Positions 6,164-12,519 of a stretch of DNA of 12,519 bases are shown piece after piece. This stretch comes from Methanomassiliicoccales archaeon (lineage in GTDB: Archaea; Thermoplasmatota; Thermoplasmata; Methanomassiliicoccales; JACIVX01). Below the pieces are notes generated by a model. That model was not told where the DNA came from. It ran no database searches and was given only the letters and a program-made list of their open reading frames with translations. The first letter of the stretch is position 1. Each line of letters starts with the position of its first letter. Both the position numbers and the translations under genes were made by a program. The stretch lies in assembly GCA_028682925.1 (NCBI GenBank), contig JAJRAG010000138.1, forward strand, positions 1 through 12,519, given 5' to 3'.

Positions 6164-7458
6164 CAGCTCACCCCCGTGTAGAGGTGGCAGGACGTGAAAT
6201 GATCCGGCCTGATTTCGATCATGGGAGGCTTCTTCTCCCTGCAGACCACCATTGCATAGGGGCATCTCGGGTGGAATCTGCAACCGGATGGCGGATGAAT
6301 GAGGTTGGGAACACTTCCTGGTATGGTCTCGAGTCTAGAGGCCCCGGTCAGCAACCGCGGGAGAGAGTTCATGAGGCCTTGCGTGTACGGATGAAGAGGC
6401 TCCTTGAATATCGAACGGACAGGTCCGATTTCCGCCATGACGCCCGCGTACATTACACCGACACGGCTGCAGGTCTCGGCGACGATTCCCAGATTGTGTG
6501 TGATTAGCAGAACCGACGTACCGGTCTCCTGTTGAAGGTCCTTCATGATCTTGAGGATCTGAGCTTGAATAGTGACATCGAGAGCCGTAGTCGGCTCGTC
6601 CGCGATCAGAAGCTGAGGTTTGCAGGCGAGCGCCATCGCGATCATGACCCTCTGCTGCATGCCTCCACTCAGCTCATATGGGAATGAGCGGAGCACATTG
6701 CTCGGGTCCGGTATCCTTACGAGCTCGAGCATCTTCTCAGCGAGCTTCAAGGCCTCGTTCTTCATTGGCCTCTCATATCTCCGGAGCAGAGGGATTCTGG
6801 AGACAATTCTGAGGGCGAGAGAATCTGGATCCTTCTGCATCATGACATAGAACCTCCTGTAGAATCGCAGGGAAGCTTTCCTCAATCCACCCAATGAGCT
6901 TGACGTACTGATTCTTGAATCGATGTCAGCAATTACAGCATTGGCCAAGCTTTTCCGTTCATGAAGGATCAAGGTCTCCGATATCTGGTCGCCCGAGTTG
7001 AAGACAGGGTTGAGCGCGCTCATAGGCTCCTGGAATATCATCGATATATACTTGCCGCGGATTTTTCGCATGTATGCGTCGCTTCTTGAAAGCAGATCAT
7101 ATTCTCTGATGATCTTTGTAAGCTCCTTCTTGAGGTTCTTGTAGTCTTCGGAGTCCTTCTTGCCATCTGACTCAAGAGATTCCAGTTTCGCCTCCAACTC
7201 TCCCTTCTTGGCATGGACTTCCTGGGTCATTCCGAACAGTATCCGTCCGCGCTCGATCTTGCCCGGCGGGATTGGGATAAGTCTCAATATGCAATTCGCG
7301 GTAACGCTCTTACCGCAACCAGTCTCTCCAACCAATCCGAAGACTTCTCCTCTGTTGATCTTGAAGCTTATGCCATCAAGAGCTTTGACAACGCCTTGGT
7401 ATGTGTAGAAGTTCGTGTAAAGGTCTTCTACCTCGAGCAACACGCCGTTCTCAGTCAT
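6163..7458 (-). CDS. oppD: Peptide ABC transporter ATP-binding protein OppD/DppD-like
   Basis: This 431-residue protein is the second ATPase of the transporter. It shows Walker A GETGCGKS (44-51), Q-loop Gln143 in IFQEPMSALNP, signature LSGGMQQR (263-270), Walker B LLIADEP (283-289, Glu288) and switch His321. The oligo_HPY tail has Cys393, 399, 406 and 424, likely ligands for an iron-sulfur cluster as in known homologues. It is about 100 residues longer than common OppD: one insert (about 78-133) is a predicted coiled coil between Walker A and the Q-loop, and a second (about 167-235) is basic and helical, placed before the signature. A GGAGA site lies 7 bases before the ATG. Four bases separate it from oppC, and its stop overlaps the oppF start by one base, so it is co-translated. 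Confidence 0.95.
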   Translation of the reverse strand: MTENGVLLEVEDLYTNFYTYQGVVKALDGISFKINRGEVFGLVGETGCGKSVTANCILRLIPIPPGKIERGRILFGMTQEVHAKKGELEAKLESLESDGKKDSEDYKNLKKELTKIIREYDLLSRSDAYMRKIRGKYISMIFQEPMSALNPVFNSGDQISETLILHERKSLANAVIADIDSRISTSSSLGGLRKASLRFYRRFYVMMQKDPDSLALRIVSRIPLLRRYERPMKNEALKLAEKMLELVRIPDPSNVLRSFPYELSGGMQQRVMIAMALACKPQLLIADEPTTALDVTIQAQILKIMKDLQQETGTSVLLITHNLGIVAETCSRVGVMYAGVMAEIGPVRSIFKEPLHPYTQGLMNSLPRLLTGASRLETIPGSVPNLIHPPSGCRFHPRCPYAMVVCREKKPPMIEIRPDHFTSCHLYTGVS

Positions 7459-7462
7459 TATG

Positions 7463-8434
7463 TTATCTCCTAAGGCGGGGATCCATTATGTCTCTGAGTC
7501 CATCGCCCAGCAAGTTAAAGCCCATGACGAATACGAATATCATCAGACCTGGGAATGTGACCATCCACCACGGGTTGTATTCCTGTCCATTGTATACTGT
7601 TGTGCTGAGGAACCATTCCTGACCGTCCGAGACCATCTTGCCCCACTCGGCCGAACCTGCTGGGGCTCCGAATCCAATGTAGCTAAGGCCAGCAGCGACC
7701 AGGACCACCACCCCGAAGTCCATGGTCATGTTCACAATTATCGGCGCCAAGGAGTTGGGCACAATGTGCCGGAAGAGTATCCTAGATCTCTTCGCCCCTA
7801 CCGCCCTAGCAGCTTCCACGAAGGTGCTTTCCCGAACAGACAGTACTTGTCCTCTGACCAATCTTGCGTAGGGTGGCCACCATACGACCGTCAGAGCCAA
7901 CATGATGTTCTCCAGACTCCTTGTGAGAACTGCCGCAACAGCCATGGCAAGAATCAATCCTGGAATCGAAAGGAAGATATCCGTCACTCTCATGAGAATC
8001 TCGTCAATCGCACCCCCATAGTATCCGGAAACTGCACCCAGAAAGAGACCGATGACCGTTGCCGTCACAACCACGAATAAGGAGATTGTTATGGAGGTTC
8101 TAGAACCCCATATTATGCCATAGTACATATCAGCTCCCAACAGTCCAGTGCCTAGCAAGTGCCCCCCAGCGCCCGGAGGCTTCGGAAGCTCGTAATCCCT
8201 AGGTATTTGCATCGGGTCAGCGTTCGGTCTGGGAGGTGCAAGCACTGGAGCGAAAATCGCAAGCAGCACCATAGCTATGACGATTATCAGACCAATGAGT
8301 GCAAGGAGGCTCTTTCTCATGAGGAACAGAGAAAACCTGAACTCTCGGAGTCTTGGTTGAAGGGATTTCCTCAGGAGTCTGATCGTGTCGCGGAAGAGAC
8401 GGCGTTTCTCATTGCCTGCCGATTCGTCGACCAT
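7463..8434 (-). CDS. oppC: Peptide ABC transporter permease OppC/DppC-like
   Basis: The 323-residue protein is one of the two channel subunits. It has a long basic cytoplasmic N-terminus (1-41), a first helix at about 42-64, an external segment, and the later helices of the BPD_transp_1 domain from about 113. The EAA loop that docks on an ATPase is EAARAVGAKRSRILFRHIVP (207-226). The C-terminus GLRDIMDPRLRR is typical of DppC. Just before the second helix, the usual GTDxxGRD motif reads GTGLLGAD (95-102), so two normally conserved residues differ. GGAGTGA lies just before the ATG, overlapping the oppB stop; the gap to oppB is 4 bases, which indicates translational coupling. Confidence 0.96.
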   Translation of the reverse strand: MVDESAGNEKRRLFRDTIRLLRKSLQPRLREFRFSLFLMRKSLLALIGLIIVIAMVLLAIFAPVLAPPRPNADPMQIPRDYELPKPPGAGGHLLGTGLLGADMYYGIIWGSRTSITISLFVVVTATVIGLFLGAVSGYYGGAIDEILMRVTDIFLSIPGLILAMAVAAVLTRSLENIMLALTVVWWPPYARLVRGQVLSVRESTFVEAARAVGAKRSRILFRHIVPNSLAPIIVNMTMDFGVVVLVAAGLSYIGFGAPAGSAEWGKMVSDGQEWFLSTTVYNGQEYNPWWMVTFPGLMIFVFVMGFNLLGDGLRDIMDPRLRR

Positions 8435-8438
8435 TCTC

Positions 8439-9470
8439 TCACTCCAGTCTTACTCGTGGATCAAGGTACGCGTAAAGGACATCCACAGCCAAATTGACCA
8501 CAACATAGATGAAAGCGGCCAGCAAAGTGAAACCGAGTATCGCATTCCAGTCGTTGCTCAGCGTTGCGCTCGCAGACCATCGACCCAACCCGGGCCAGCT
8601 AAATATCGACTCCGTCAAGACAGCTCCGCTCAACAGACCACCGAATGACAACCCTATCACTGTAGTGGTCGGTATCATGGCATTGCGGCGAGCGTGTTTT
8701 CTTATCACAAGTCGCTCAGGCAAACCCTTTGAACGAGCCGTTCTGACATAATCCAGGTTCATGACCTCAAGCATGCTTGACCTCATTATCCTCGTAACGA
8801 TCGCAATCGTCCCGAATGAGAGAGTTATCGCAGGCAGGATTATGTGCAGGAAAGCATCGCCGAACATGGTCCAATTTCCGTTCAAAATCGTGTCGATCAA
8901 ACGAAATCCAGTGTACTCATGAATCCTGTTGCCGGCCAGCAGAGATAGATTAGTGTCATATCTGCCATCTAAAGGTAACCATTTCAAAGAAAATCCGAAA
9001 ATGAACTGCAACATAAGTCCGAGCCAAAATACTGGTAGTGAGACACCAGACAAAGCCATGATTCTCGTGGCGTGGTCGGCAGGGGTATCTCTTCTAACGG
9101 CGGATATTGTACCGAGCGCGATTCCAATCACGATCGCGATCAATATACTGATCATTGTCAATTCGAAAGTAGCAGGGAAGAACTTCCCGATCGCCTCCGT
9201 CACAGGCAACCTTGCCGTGGGGGAGTATCCCCAATCACCCCCGATCACTCCCTCCAGCCAATAGAAGTATTGCACATAGACTGGATCATTCAAATGGTAT
9301 CTCTCATTTATCGCATTCCTCGCCGCCTCGCTGAGCGGCCTGTCCGATTGGTTGTATGCCGCGGCAGGATCGCCTGCCATCCTTGTTAGTGAGAAAACGA
9401 ATATTGAGACGCCCAGCAACACTGGGATTAGAAGCAAGAGTCGTCTGATTATGAAAACTCGGAGCTTCAG
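8439..9470 (-). CDS. oppB: Peptide ABC transporter permease OppB/DppB-like, probable CTG start
   Basis: This is the other channel subunit, 343 residues if it begins at 9470. The N-terminus would read LKLRVFIIRRLLLLIPVLLG (first residue presumably Met), the normal OppB start with a short basic stretch and the first helix (about 9-31). The EAA-like loop is DYVRTARSKGLPERLVIRKH (240-259) and the protein ends YAYLDPRVRLE, both typical. Between the in-frame stop at 9492-9494 and TTG 9437 there is no ATG, GTG or TTG. TTG 9437 would remove the FIIRRL segment and has no ribosome binding site, whereas the CTG at 9470 follows GGGGGGTGA with a 7-base gap and lies about 26 bases after the expected start of transcription. 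A base error turning ATG into CTG is the main alternative. Confidence 0.9.
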   Translation of the reverse strand: MKLRVFIIRRLLLLIPVLLGVSIFVFSLTRMAGDPAAAYNQSDRPLSEAARNAINERYHLNDPVYVQYFYWLEGVIGGDWGYSPTARLPVTEAIGKFFPATFELTMISILIAIVIGIALGTISAVRRDTPADHATRIMALSGVSLPVFWLGLMLQFIFGFSLKWLPLDGRYDTNLSLLAGNRIHEYTGFRLIDTILNGNWTMFGDAFLHIILPAITLSFGTIAIVTRIMRSSMLEVMNLDYVRTARSKGLPERLVIRKHARRNAMIPTTTVIGLSFGGLLSGAVLTESIFSWPGLGRWSASATLSNDWNAILGFTLLAAFIYVVVNLAVDVLYAYLDPRVRLE

Positions 9471-9471
9471 A

Positions 9472-9486
9472 GTATGGTCACCCCCC
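9472..9486 (-). promoter_or_regulatory. Strong ribosome binding site that selects a CTG start for oppB
   Basis: The minus strand reads GGGGGGTGACCATACT directly before CTG 9470. GGTGA matches the archaeal anti-Shine-Dalgarno sequence and its 7-base distance to CTG is ideal, while it is 40 bases from TTG 9437. Confidence 0.6.
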
Positions 9487-9514
9487 GGCGTTCAGATTGG
9501 ATGGAACAGCATCG

Positions 9515-9529
9515 TGCTATAAAAGATTT
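9515..9529 (-). promoter_or_regulatory. Promoter of oppBCDF
   Basis: The minus strand reads AAATCTTTTATAGCA, with a TATA box (CTTTTATA) centred near 9521. Transcription should begin near 9496, giving a leader of about 26 bases that contains the oppB ribosome binding site. The core is almost the same as the promoter of the binding-protein gene at 12177-12192. Confidence 0.6.
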
Positions 9530-9600
9530 CTCTCAAGGGCCAGAACAAACGAAATGCCTCGGGACTAGCAAATCACAATTGAAGCTGGATGCATGCAAGC

Positions 9601-9622
9601 AAATTTAAGAAAAGGGAAAGAG
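9601..9622 (-). terminator. T-rich tract after the binding-protein gene
   Basis: About 25 bases past the stop codon the minus strand runs CTCTTTCCCTTTTCTTAAAT, the kind of T-rich stretch at which archaeal RNA polymerase stops. No stem precedes it. It would separate the binding-protein transcript from oppBCDF, which has its own promoter. Confidence 0.5.
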
Positions 9623-9646
9623 TTTATTGGGGTTTACACAAGATCC

Positions 9647-12112
9647 TCATGCTTTGTACATCTCATAGTACAGATAGAGCGAATGCATCGGGTTGTAGAA
9701 CCAACCATGGACCCAGGAACGCAGGCTGAAGAACGCAGTGGGCTGGTCAAGGTACATTAGGTACGCGTTGTCATAGGCTGCCAATGAGATGTTGCTGTAC
9801 ATCGGAATCCTCTTTGTCTGGTTGAGTTCCTTCGCGGCATCCTCTATCATCGCGGACAGTGTGTCGTTGTACTGGCCTGAGAAGTACGGGAACGAGCCAT
9901 CATTGTGCAGCAACGGGTAGGCGAAGTCGTCGGGATCAGGATAGTCTGCCCCCCAAGCGATGATGGAGCACGGTAGATTCCTAGCCGTTCTTGCGTTGAG
10001 GAAAGTCGGCCAGTCAAGAGCGTTTACTGTAACCGTGAAGGTTCCAGTAATCCCCAGCGTCGCGTTCTTGCTCATCGCAGTGAACCCATCCTGGATCATT
10101 AGGCCTGCGGCTTGCCTGCCCAAATTGCCTGCGTTGTAGAAGAGGTTCAGGGTGAACCCGGTTTCAGCATAAGTCTGACCAGGGTGTCTCGGGTCCTGAG
10201 CTATCTTCAGGTAATCCGCTGCTTTCGTCAGGTTGAAGTCATACATCGGTATGGTCGGATCGTAGAATTGTGTATTACCGTATGCCATCAGACCCTGCAC
10301 TATTGGACCATTAGCCCTTAGAGCAGTCCCCAACGTCTGAGTTCTTATGAACTCATCATAGTTGAAAGCATAGCAGAATGCCTTCCTGACGTTGATATCG
10401 TTGAAGAACGTCAATGGGATGTTCCCAATATCAATGGTTCCAGGTTCGATATCAGCCGTCATGTACATGAAGAGGACCGACAATGTCGGTTTCAGCGACA
10501 AAACTATGTCGGCATTGTTCTCCATGTCAGCTCTGTGGGATATGGGCATGACCGCGGCGTCAGCCTGTCCGGATTTCAGCAGCATCAATCTCGTTCCATA
10601 GTCGTTTGCCTTCTTTATGATGACGAATTCCAGCTTGGCCTTCTCCTGCTGCCAGTAATCATCGAACCGTTGCATGATGATGTGCTGGTTTGGCGCCCAT
10701 TCAATCAACTTGAATGGTCCAGTACCGTCGCAGTTCCTGTTCATGAACTCATTTCGCTCCAGTGGAACGACTCCGCCGTTAGCTTCCACAAATGCCTTGG
10801 GTACGATCGAAGCCACTGTGTAGGCCATGATTTGGTTGAAGAACGGCATCGGAGTGATCAAGTGGAGAGTTAACGTCATTGAGTCCACGACTTCAATCGC
10901 ATCATCGATCGGACCAATCGCGGTGTAGGTTATGTTTCCAGGTCTCCAGCCAGGTATCATGTACCCACCGAGCATAAATCCAGGTCCTTCTGGATCATTC
11001 ATGATGAGGACGCGCTTCAAGGAGTATGCCACATCTTCAGCGGTCATTGTTCCGGCAGTATAGTGGAACTTCACACCCGCACGGAGATGGTACGTATAAT
11101 TCTTCAGGTCCGGGCTTACTCCTCCGTTCGCGACGGTCGGCACCTCTGTTGCTAGCACTGGCACCATATCGCTTGTGCTCTCATGGTCGTAGGTAACCAA
11201 GGTCTCGTACACATTCTGCAGAATCTCTCCTCCAGCACTCTCATAATCCCAAGCTGGATCAAGAGACTGGGGCTCACCGAACTCGGTTGTCGTGAATGTG
11301 TTGGGATTCTTCACTGCAGCACCCGTACCACCAAGCGGTAGTACAACAACGGTGTTGTAGTAGCGCTGGACGGTGCTATGTATGCCCGTCACGACGGCAT
11401 AGCTCGCATAGATATTGCCGTTGCCCGTGTAGGTGTGTGATACAAATCCTGCTACGCTGATGTTCCCAGAAACAACAGCAGATCCATCGCCGAAGTGCCA
11501 CTCGACCTCATCCAAGTTTTCCGGGCCGAAGGCAAGATACCATACTTTGCTATCATTATCCCATAGCATCGTGTATGCTCCAGAGGAGTTGCCGTCAAAC
11601 GAAATGACGGTGTTGTTCTGAATCACTCCATCACTTGCGGCCGCTAGAGCAAATGGTAGGGTATCGTTGTCCGGGGCTTCGGGGACCGGGTTGAGCACTT
11701 CAACGCGCAGTGGTGTGCTCCAACCAGTCGTCGTGGCTCCCTTGTCATCCTCAACGGTGAGAACGACAAGATACACACCTGGGTAATCATAGGCATGCGT
11801 TATCAGCTCGCTCGTCGTAACACTTACCTCTCCTCCATCACCAAACATCCAAGAGTAGTTCACAATGCTACCATCAGTGTCCGCACTGGCGGAAGCATTG
11901 AAAGTCACAGACTCTGCAACCTGTACCAACGTAGAACTAGCTGAGAAATTTGCAGTAGGTAGCTTGTTCGCCGTTTCTTTTCCTCCCATAAGGATGAGCG
12001 CAGCGCCGATTGCAGCGACGACAACGACGATCACGACGATTGCCGCGATGATCTTCGTCATCGATCCTTTGCCGCCCCCCTCCTTAGGAAGTCTTTCGCC
12101 TTCACCTTCCAT
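9647..12112 (-). CDS. Membrane-anchored peptide-binding protein (SBP family 5) with two PKD-like domains
   Basis: The 821-residue protein is the ligand-capturing part of the peptide transporter. After a charged, glycine-rich cytoplasmic tail (1-18) comes one hydrophobic anchor (about 20-42) with no lipobox cysteine. A PKD domain follows (about 51-139, core YSWMFGDGG and YPGVYLVVLTVEDDKG), then a second PKD-like module (about 145-259, VEWHFGDGS and FVSHTYTGNGN). The binding domain (SBP_bac_5) spans 271-821, with GTGPFKLIEW (463-472) and AWGADYPDPDDF (719-730), both typical of oligopeptide binders. Many N-x-S/T sites suggest glycosylation. ATG 12112 is chosen because AAGGAGG lies 8 bases upstream. 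The frame extends to ATG 12166, but that is only 18 bases from the TATA centre and probably not transcribed; ATG 12142 is also possible. It precedes oppBCDF by 176 bases. Confidence 0.93.
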   Translation of the reverse strand: MEGEGERLPKEGGGKGSMTKIIAAIVVIVVVVAAIGAALILMGGKETANKLPTANFSASSTLVQVAESVTFNASASADTDGSIVNYSWMFGDGGEVSVTTSELITHAYDYPGVYLVVLTVEDDKGATTTGWSTPLRVEVLNPVPEAPDNDTLPFALAAASDGVIQNNTVISFDGNSSGAYTMLWDNDSKVWYLAFGPENLDEVEWHFGDGSAVVSGNISVAGFVSHTYTGNGNIYASYAVVTGIHSTVQRYYNTVVVLPLGGTGAAVKNPNTFTTTEFGEPQSLDPAWDYESAGGEILQNVYETLVTYDHESTSDMVPVLATEVPTVANGGVSPDLKNYTYHLRAGVKFHYTAGTMTAEDVAYSLKRVLIMNDPEGPGFMLGGYMIPGWRPGNITYTAIGPIDDAIEVVDSMTLTLHLITPMPFFNQIMAYTVASIVPKAFVEANGGVVPLERNEFMNRNCDGTGPFKLIEWAPNQHIIMQRFDDYWQQEKAKLEFVIIKKANDYGTRLMLLKSGQADAAVMPISHRADMENNADIVLSLKPTLSVLFMYMTADIEPGTIDIGNIPLTFFNDINVRKAFCYAFNYDEFIRTQTLGTALRANGPIVQGLMAYGNTQFYDPTIPMYDFNLTKAADYLKIAQDPRHPGQTYAETGFTLNLFYNAGNLGRQAAGLMIQDGFTAMSKNATLGITGTFTVTVNALDWPTFLNARTARNLPCSIIAWGADYPDPDDFAYPLLHNDGSFPYFSGQYNDTLSAMIEDAAKELNQTKRIPMYSNISLAAYDNAYLMYLDQPTAFFSLRSWVHGWFYNPMHSLYLYYEMYKA

Positions 12113-12176
12113 TTTGGTTTCCTCCTTCTCCCCAAAAAGCATGGTTTGGGAGACTGGTTCGTCCATAGGACTTTGT

Positions 12177-12192
12177 TGCTATAAATAGATTT
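12177..12192 (-). promoter_or_regulatory. Promoter of the peptide-binding protein gene
   Basis: The minus strand reads AAATCTATTTATAGCA, with the TATA box TATTTATA centred near 12184. Transcription should begin near 12157, giving a leader of about 45 bases to ATG 12112. Apart from one inserted A, this matches the oppB promoter base for base. Confidence 0.65.
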
Positions 12193-12193
12193 T

Positions 12194-12206
12194 GAGAAAG
12201 AAAAGC
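12194..12206 (-). terminator. T-rich tract before the binding-protein promoter
   Basis: The minus strand reads GCTTTTCTTTCTC, about 150 bases after the stop of the MptE-like gene and immediately before the next TATA box. It may end transcription from the right-hand gene. There is no stem, and the case rests only on T richness and position. Confidence 0.3.
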
Positions 12207-12354
12207 GAAGGCCAGTCATCATTGAAAAGCAGTATTCGACAATCGTTCGATGACCGGACTATCGTCAGGGCACCGTCAGACCCGCATAACGATATCGCCC
12301 CCCGTTCGAACAGGGAGCCGCGAATGTCAAGACAAGCCTACAGAGTCACCGGTT

Positions 12355-12519
12355 CTATGGCGTCGAGAGCATCACCTTCGCAGGATTCAGTTCGAATATG
12401 AGTCTGTGAGCCCATTCGAGCTTCCTCCTTTTCACGTCCATGTCCTTACCCCTCTGCATCCTGGCGTTGACAAAGTCGAAGCCGACGAGAAGGATCCGTG
12501 TAGCCCCAAAATGCCTTGC
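12355..12519 (-). CDS. mptE: MptE-like 6-hydroxymethylpterin diphosphokinase (DUF115), C-terminal part
   Basis: Only the last 54 codons are in the window; the gene runs off the right edge. The visible part reads FGATRILLVGFDF (4-16), then an arginine- and lysine-rich stretch and KRRKLEWAHRLIFEL (30-44). In the archaeal DUF115 family this end has the same pattern: a GA-x-x-I-x-L-x-GFDF strand followed by a lysine-rich segment ending in a KL-x-x-A-x-x-LI helix. MptE transfers diphosphate from ATP to 6-hydroxymethyl-7,8-dihydropterin in methanopterin or folate-type cofactor synthesis in the cytosol. The stop is TAG at 12355-12357. It is upstream of, and probably separate from, the peptide transporter. 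The family is called from a short tail, so the exact enzyme remains uncertain. Confidence 0.65.
   Translation of the reverse strand, partial: ARHFGATRILLVGFDFVNARMQRGKDMDVKRRKLEWAHRLIFELNPAKVMLSTP

Noticed and set aside
5582..6181. 199-codon plus-strand open frame
   Set aside because: It is antisense to the ABC ATPase oppF, which has all Walker, signature and switch motifs in its own frame.
6164..6283. 40-residue N-terminal extension of oppF
   Set aside because: It lies within the coding end of oppD in another frame and precedes the normal start of the ABC fold; ATG 6163 has a GGTGA site and a 1-base overlap with the oppD stop.
7460..8080. 206-codon plus-strand open frame
   Set aside because: It is antisense to oppC and its translation has no domain or composition expected of a real protein.
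9588..9595. TGCATGCA palindrome between the binding-protein gene and oppB
   Set aside because: It is an isolated 8-base palindrome downstream of the terminator tract and about 60 bases upstream of the oppB TATA box; there is no second copy to suggest an operator.
12290..12320. GTTCGAAC segment resembling a tRNA T-arm
   Set aside because: On neither strand does the flanking stem pair correctly at the conserved position, and no matching acceptor or anticodon arm lies within tRNA distance.
12192..12401. 69-codon plus-strand open frame near the right edge
   Set aside because: It overlaps the MptE-like tail on the other strand and the binding-protein promoter region, and has no ribosome binding site or recognisable domain.

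Overview
The window looks like chromosomal DNA of an archaeon, most likely a member of the Thermoplasmatota. Several things point there: A/T-rich TATA-type promoter elements about 25 bp before genes, Shine-Dalgarno sites of the GGAGG/GGTGA type, a peptide-binding protein with PKD repeats on an N-terminal membrane anchor, a DUF6015-like protein, a DUF1614-like membrane protein and an MptE-like (archaeal methanopterin/folate-type) pterin kinase. No insertion sequence, CRISPR array, rRNA or tRNA was seen. The lineage is inferred from gene content only.

Layout. All genes except one lie on the minus strand. From the left edge: a partial gene (1-1156) with two tandem ATC-hydrolase-like domains and a C-terminal SHOCT motif, cut by the window edge; a 383-bp gap (1157-1539); a small plus-strand gene (1540-1851) for an eight-cysteine, probably metal-binding protein; a convergent site-2 protease (1872-3479); a DUF6015-like protein (3556-3918); a DUF1614-like membrane protein (4006-4704); and a small two-helix membrane protein (4752-5063). 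Then come the oppF, oppD, oppC and oppB genes of a peptide ABC transporter (5078-9470), its very large binding protein (9647-12112) and the last 54 codons of an MptE-like gene (12355-12519, running off the right edge).

How it works together. The 9.65-12.1 kb gene makes a membrane-anchored family 5 solute-binding protein that displays the ligand-binding domain outside the cell on two PKD-like modules. OppB and OppC form the channel, and OppD and OppF are the two ATPases. oppB, oppC, oppD and oppF are packed with 1-base overlaps or 4-base gaps, so they are one transcription unit; the small membrane protein starts 14 bases after oppF and probably belongs to it. The binding-protein gene and oppB each have their own promoter, and the two core promoters are almost identical over 15-16 bases, which suggests matched expression. 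Downstream, the DUF1614-like gene, the DUF6015-like gene and the site-2 protease each have their own TATA-like element.

Points that change the gene models: oppB has no ATG, GTG or TTG in frame before its first membrane helix and probably starts at a CTG codon behind a strong ribosome binding site; oppF, the binding protein and the DUF6015-like gene are shorter than their longest open frames; and the left-edge gene probably starts at a GTG.
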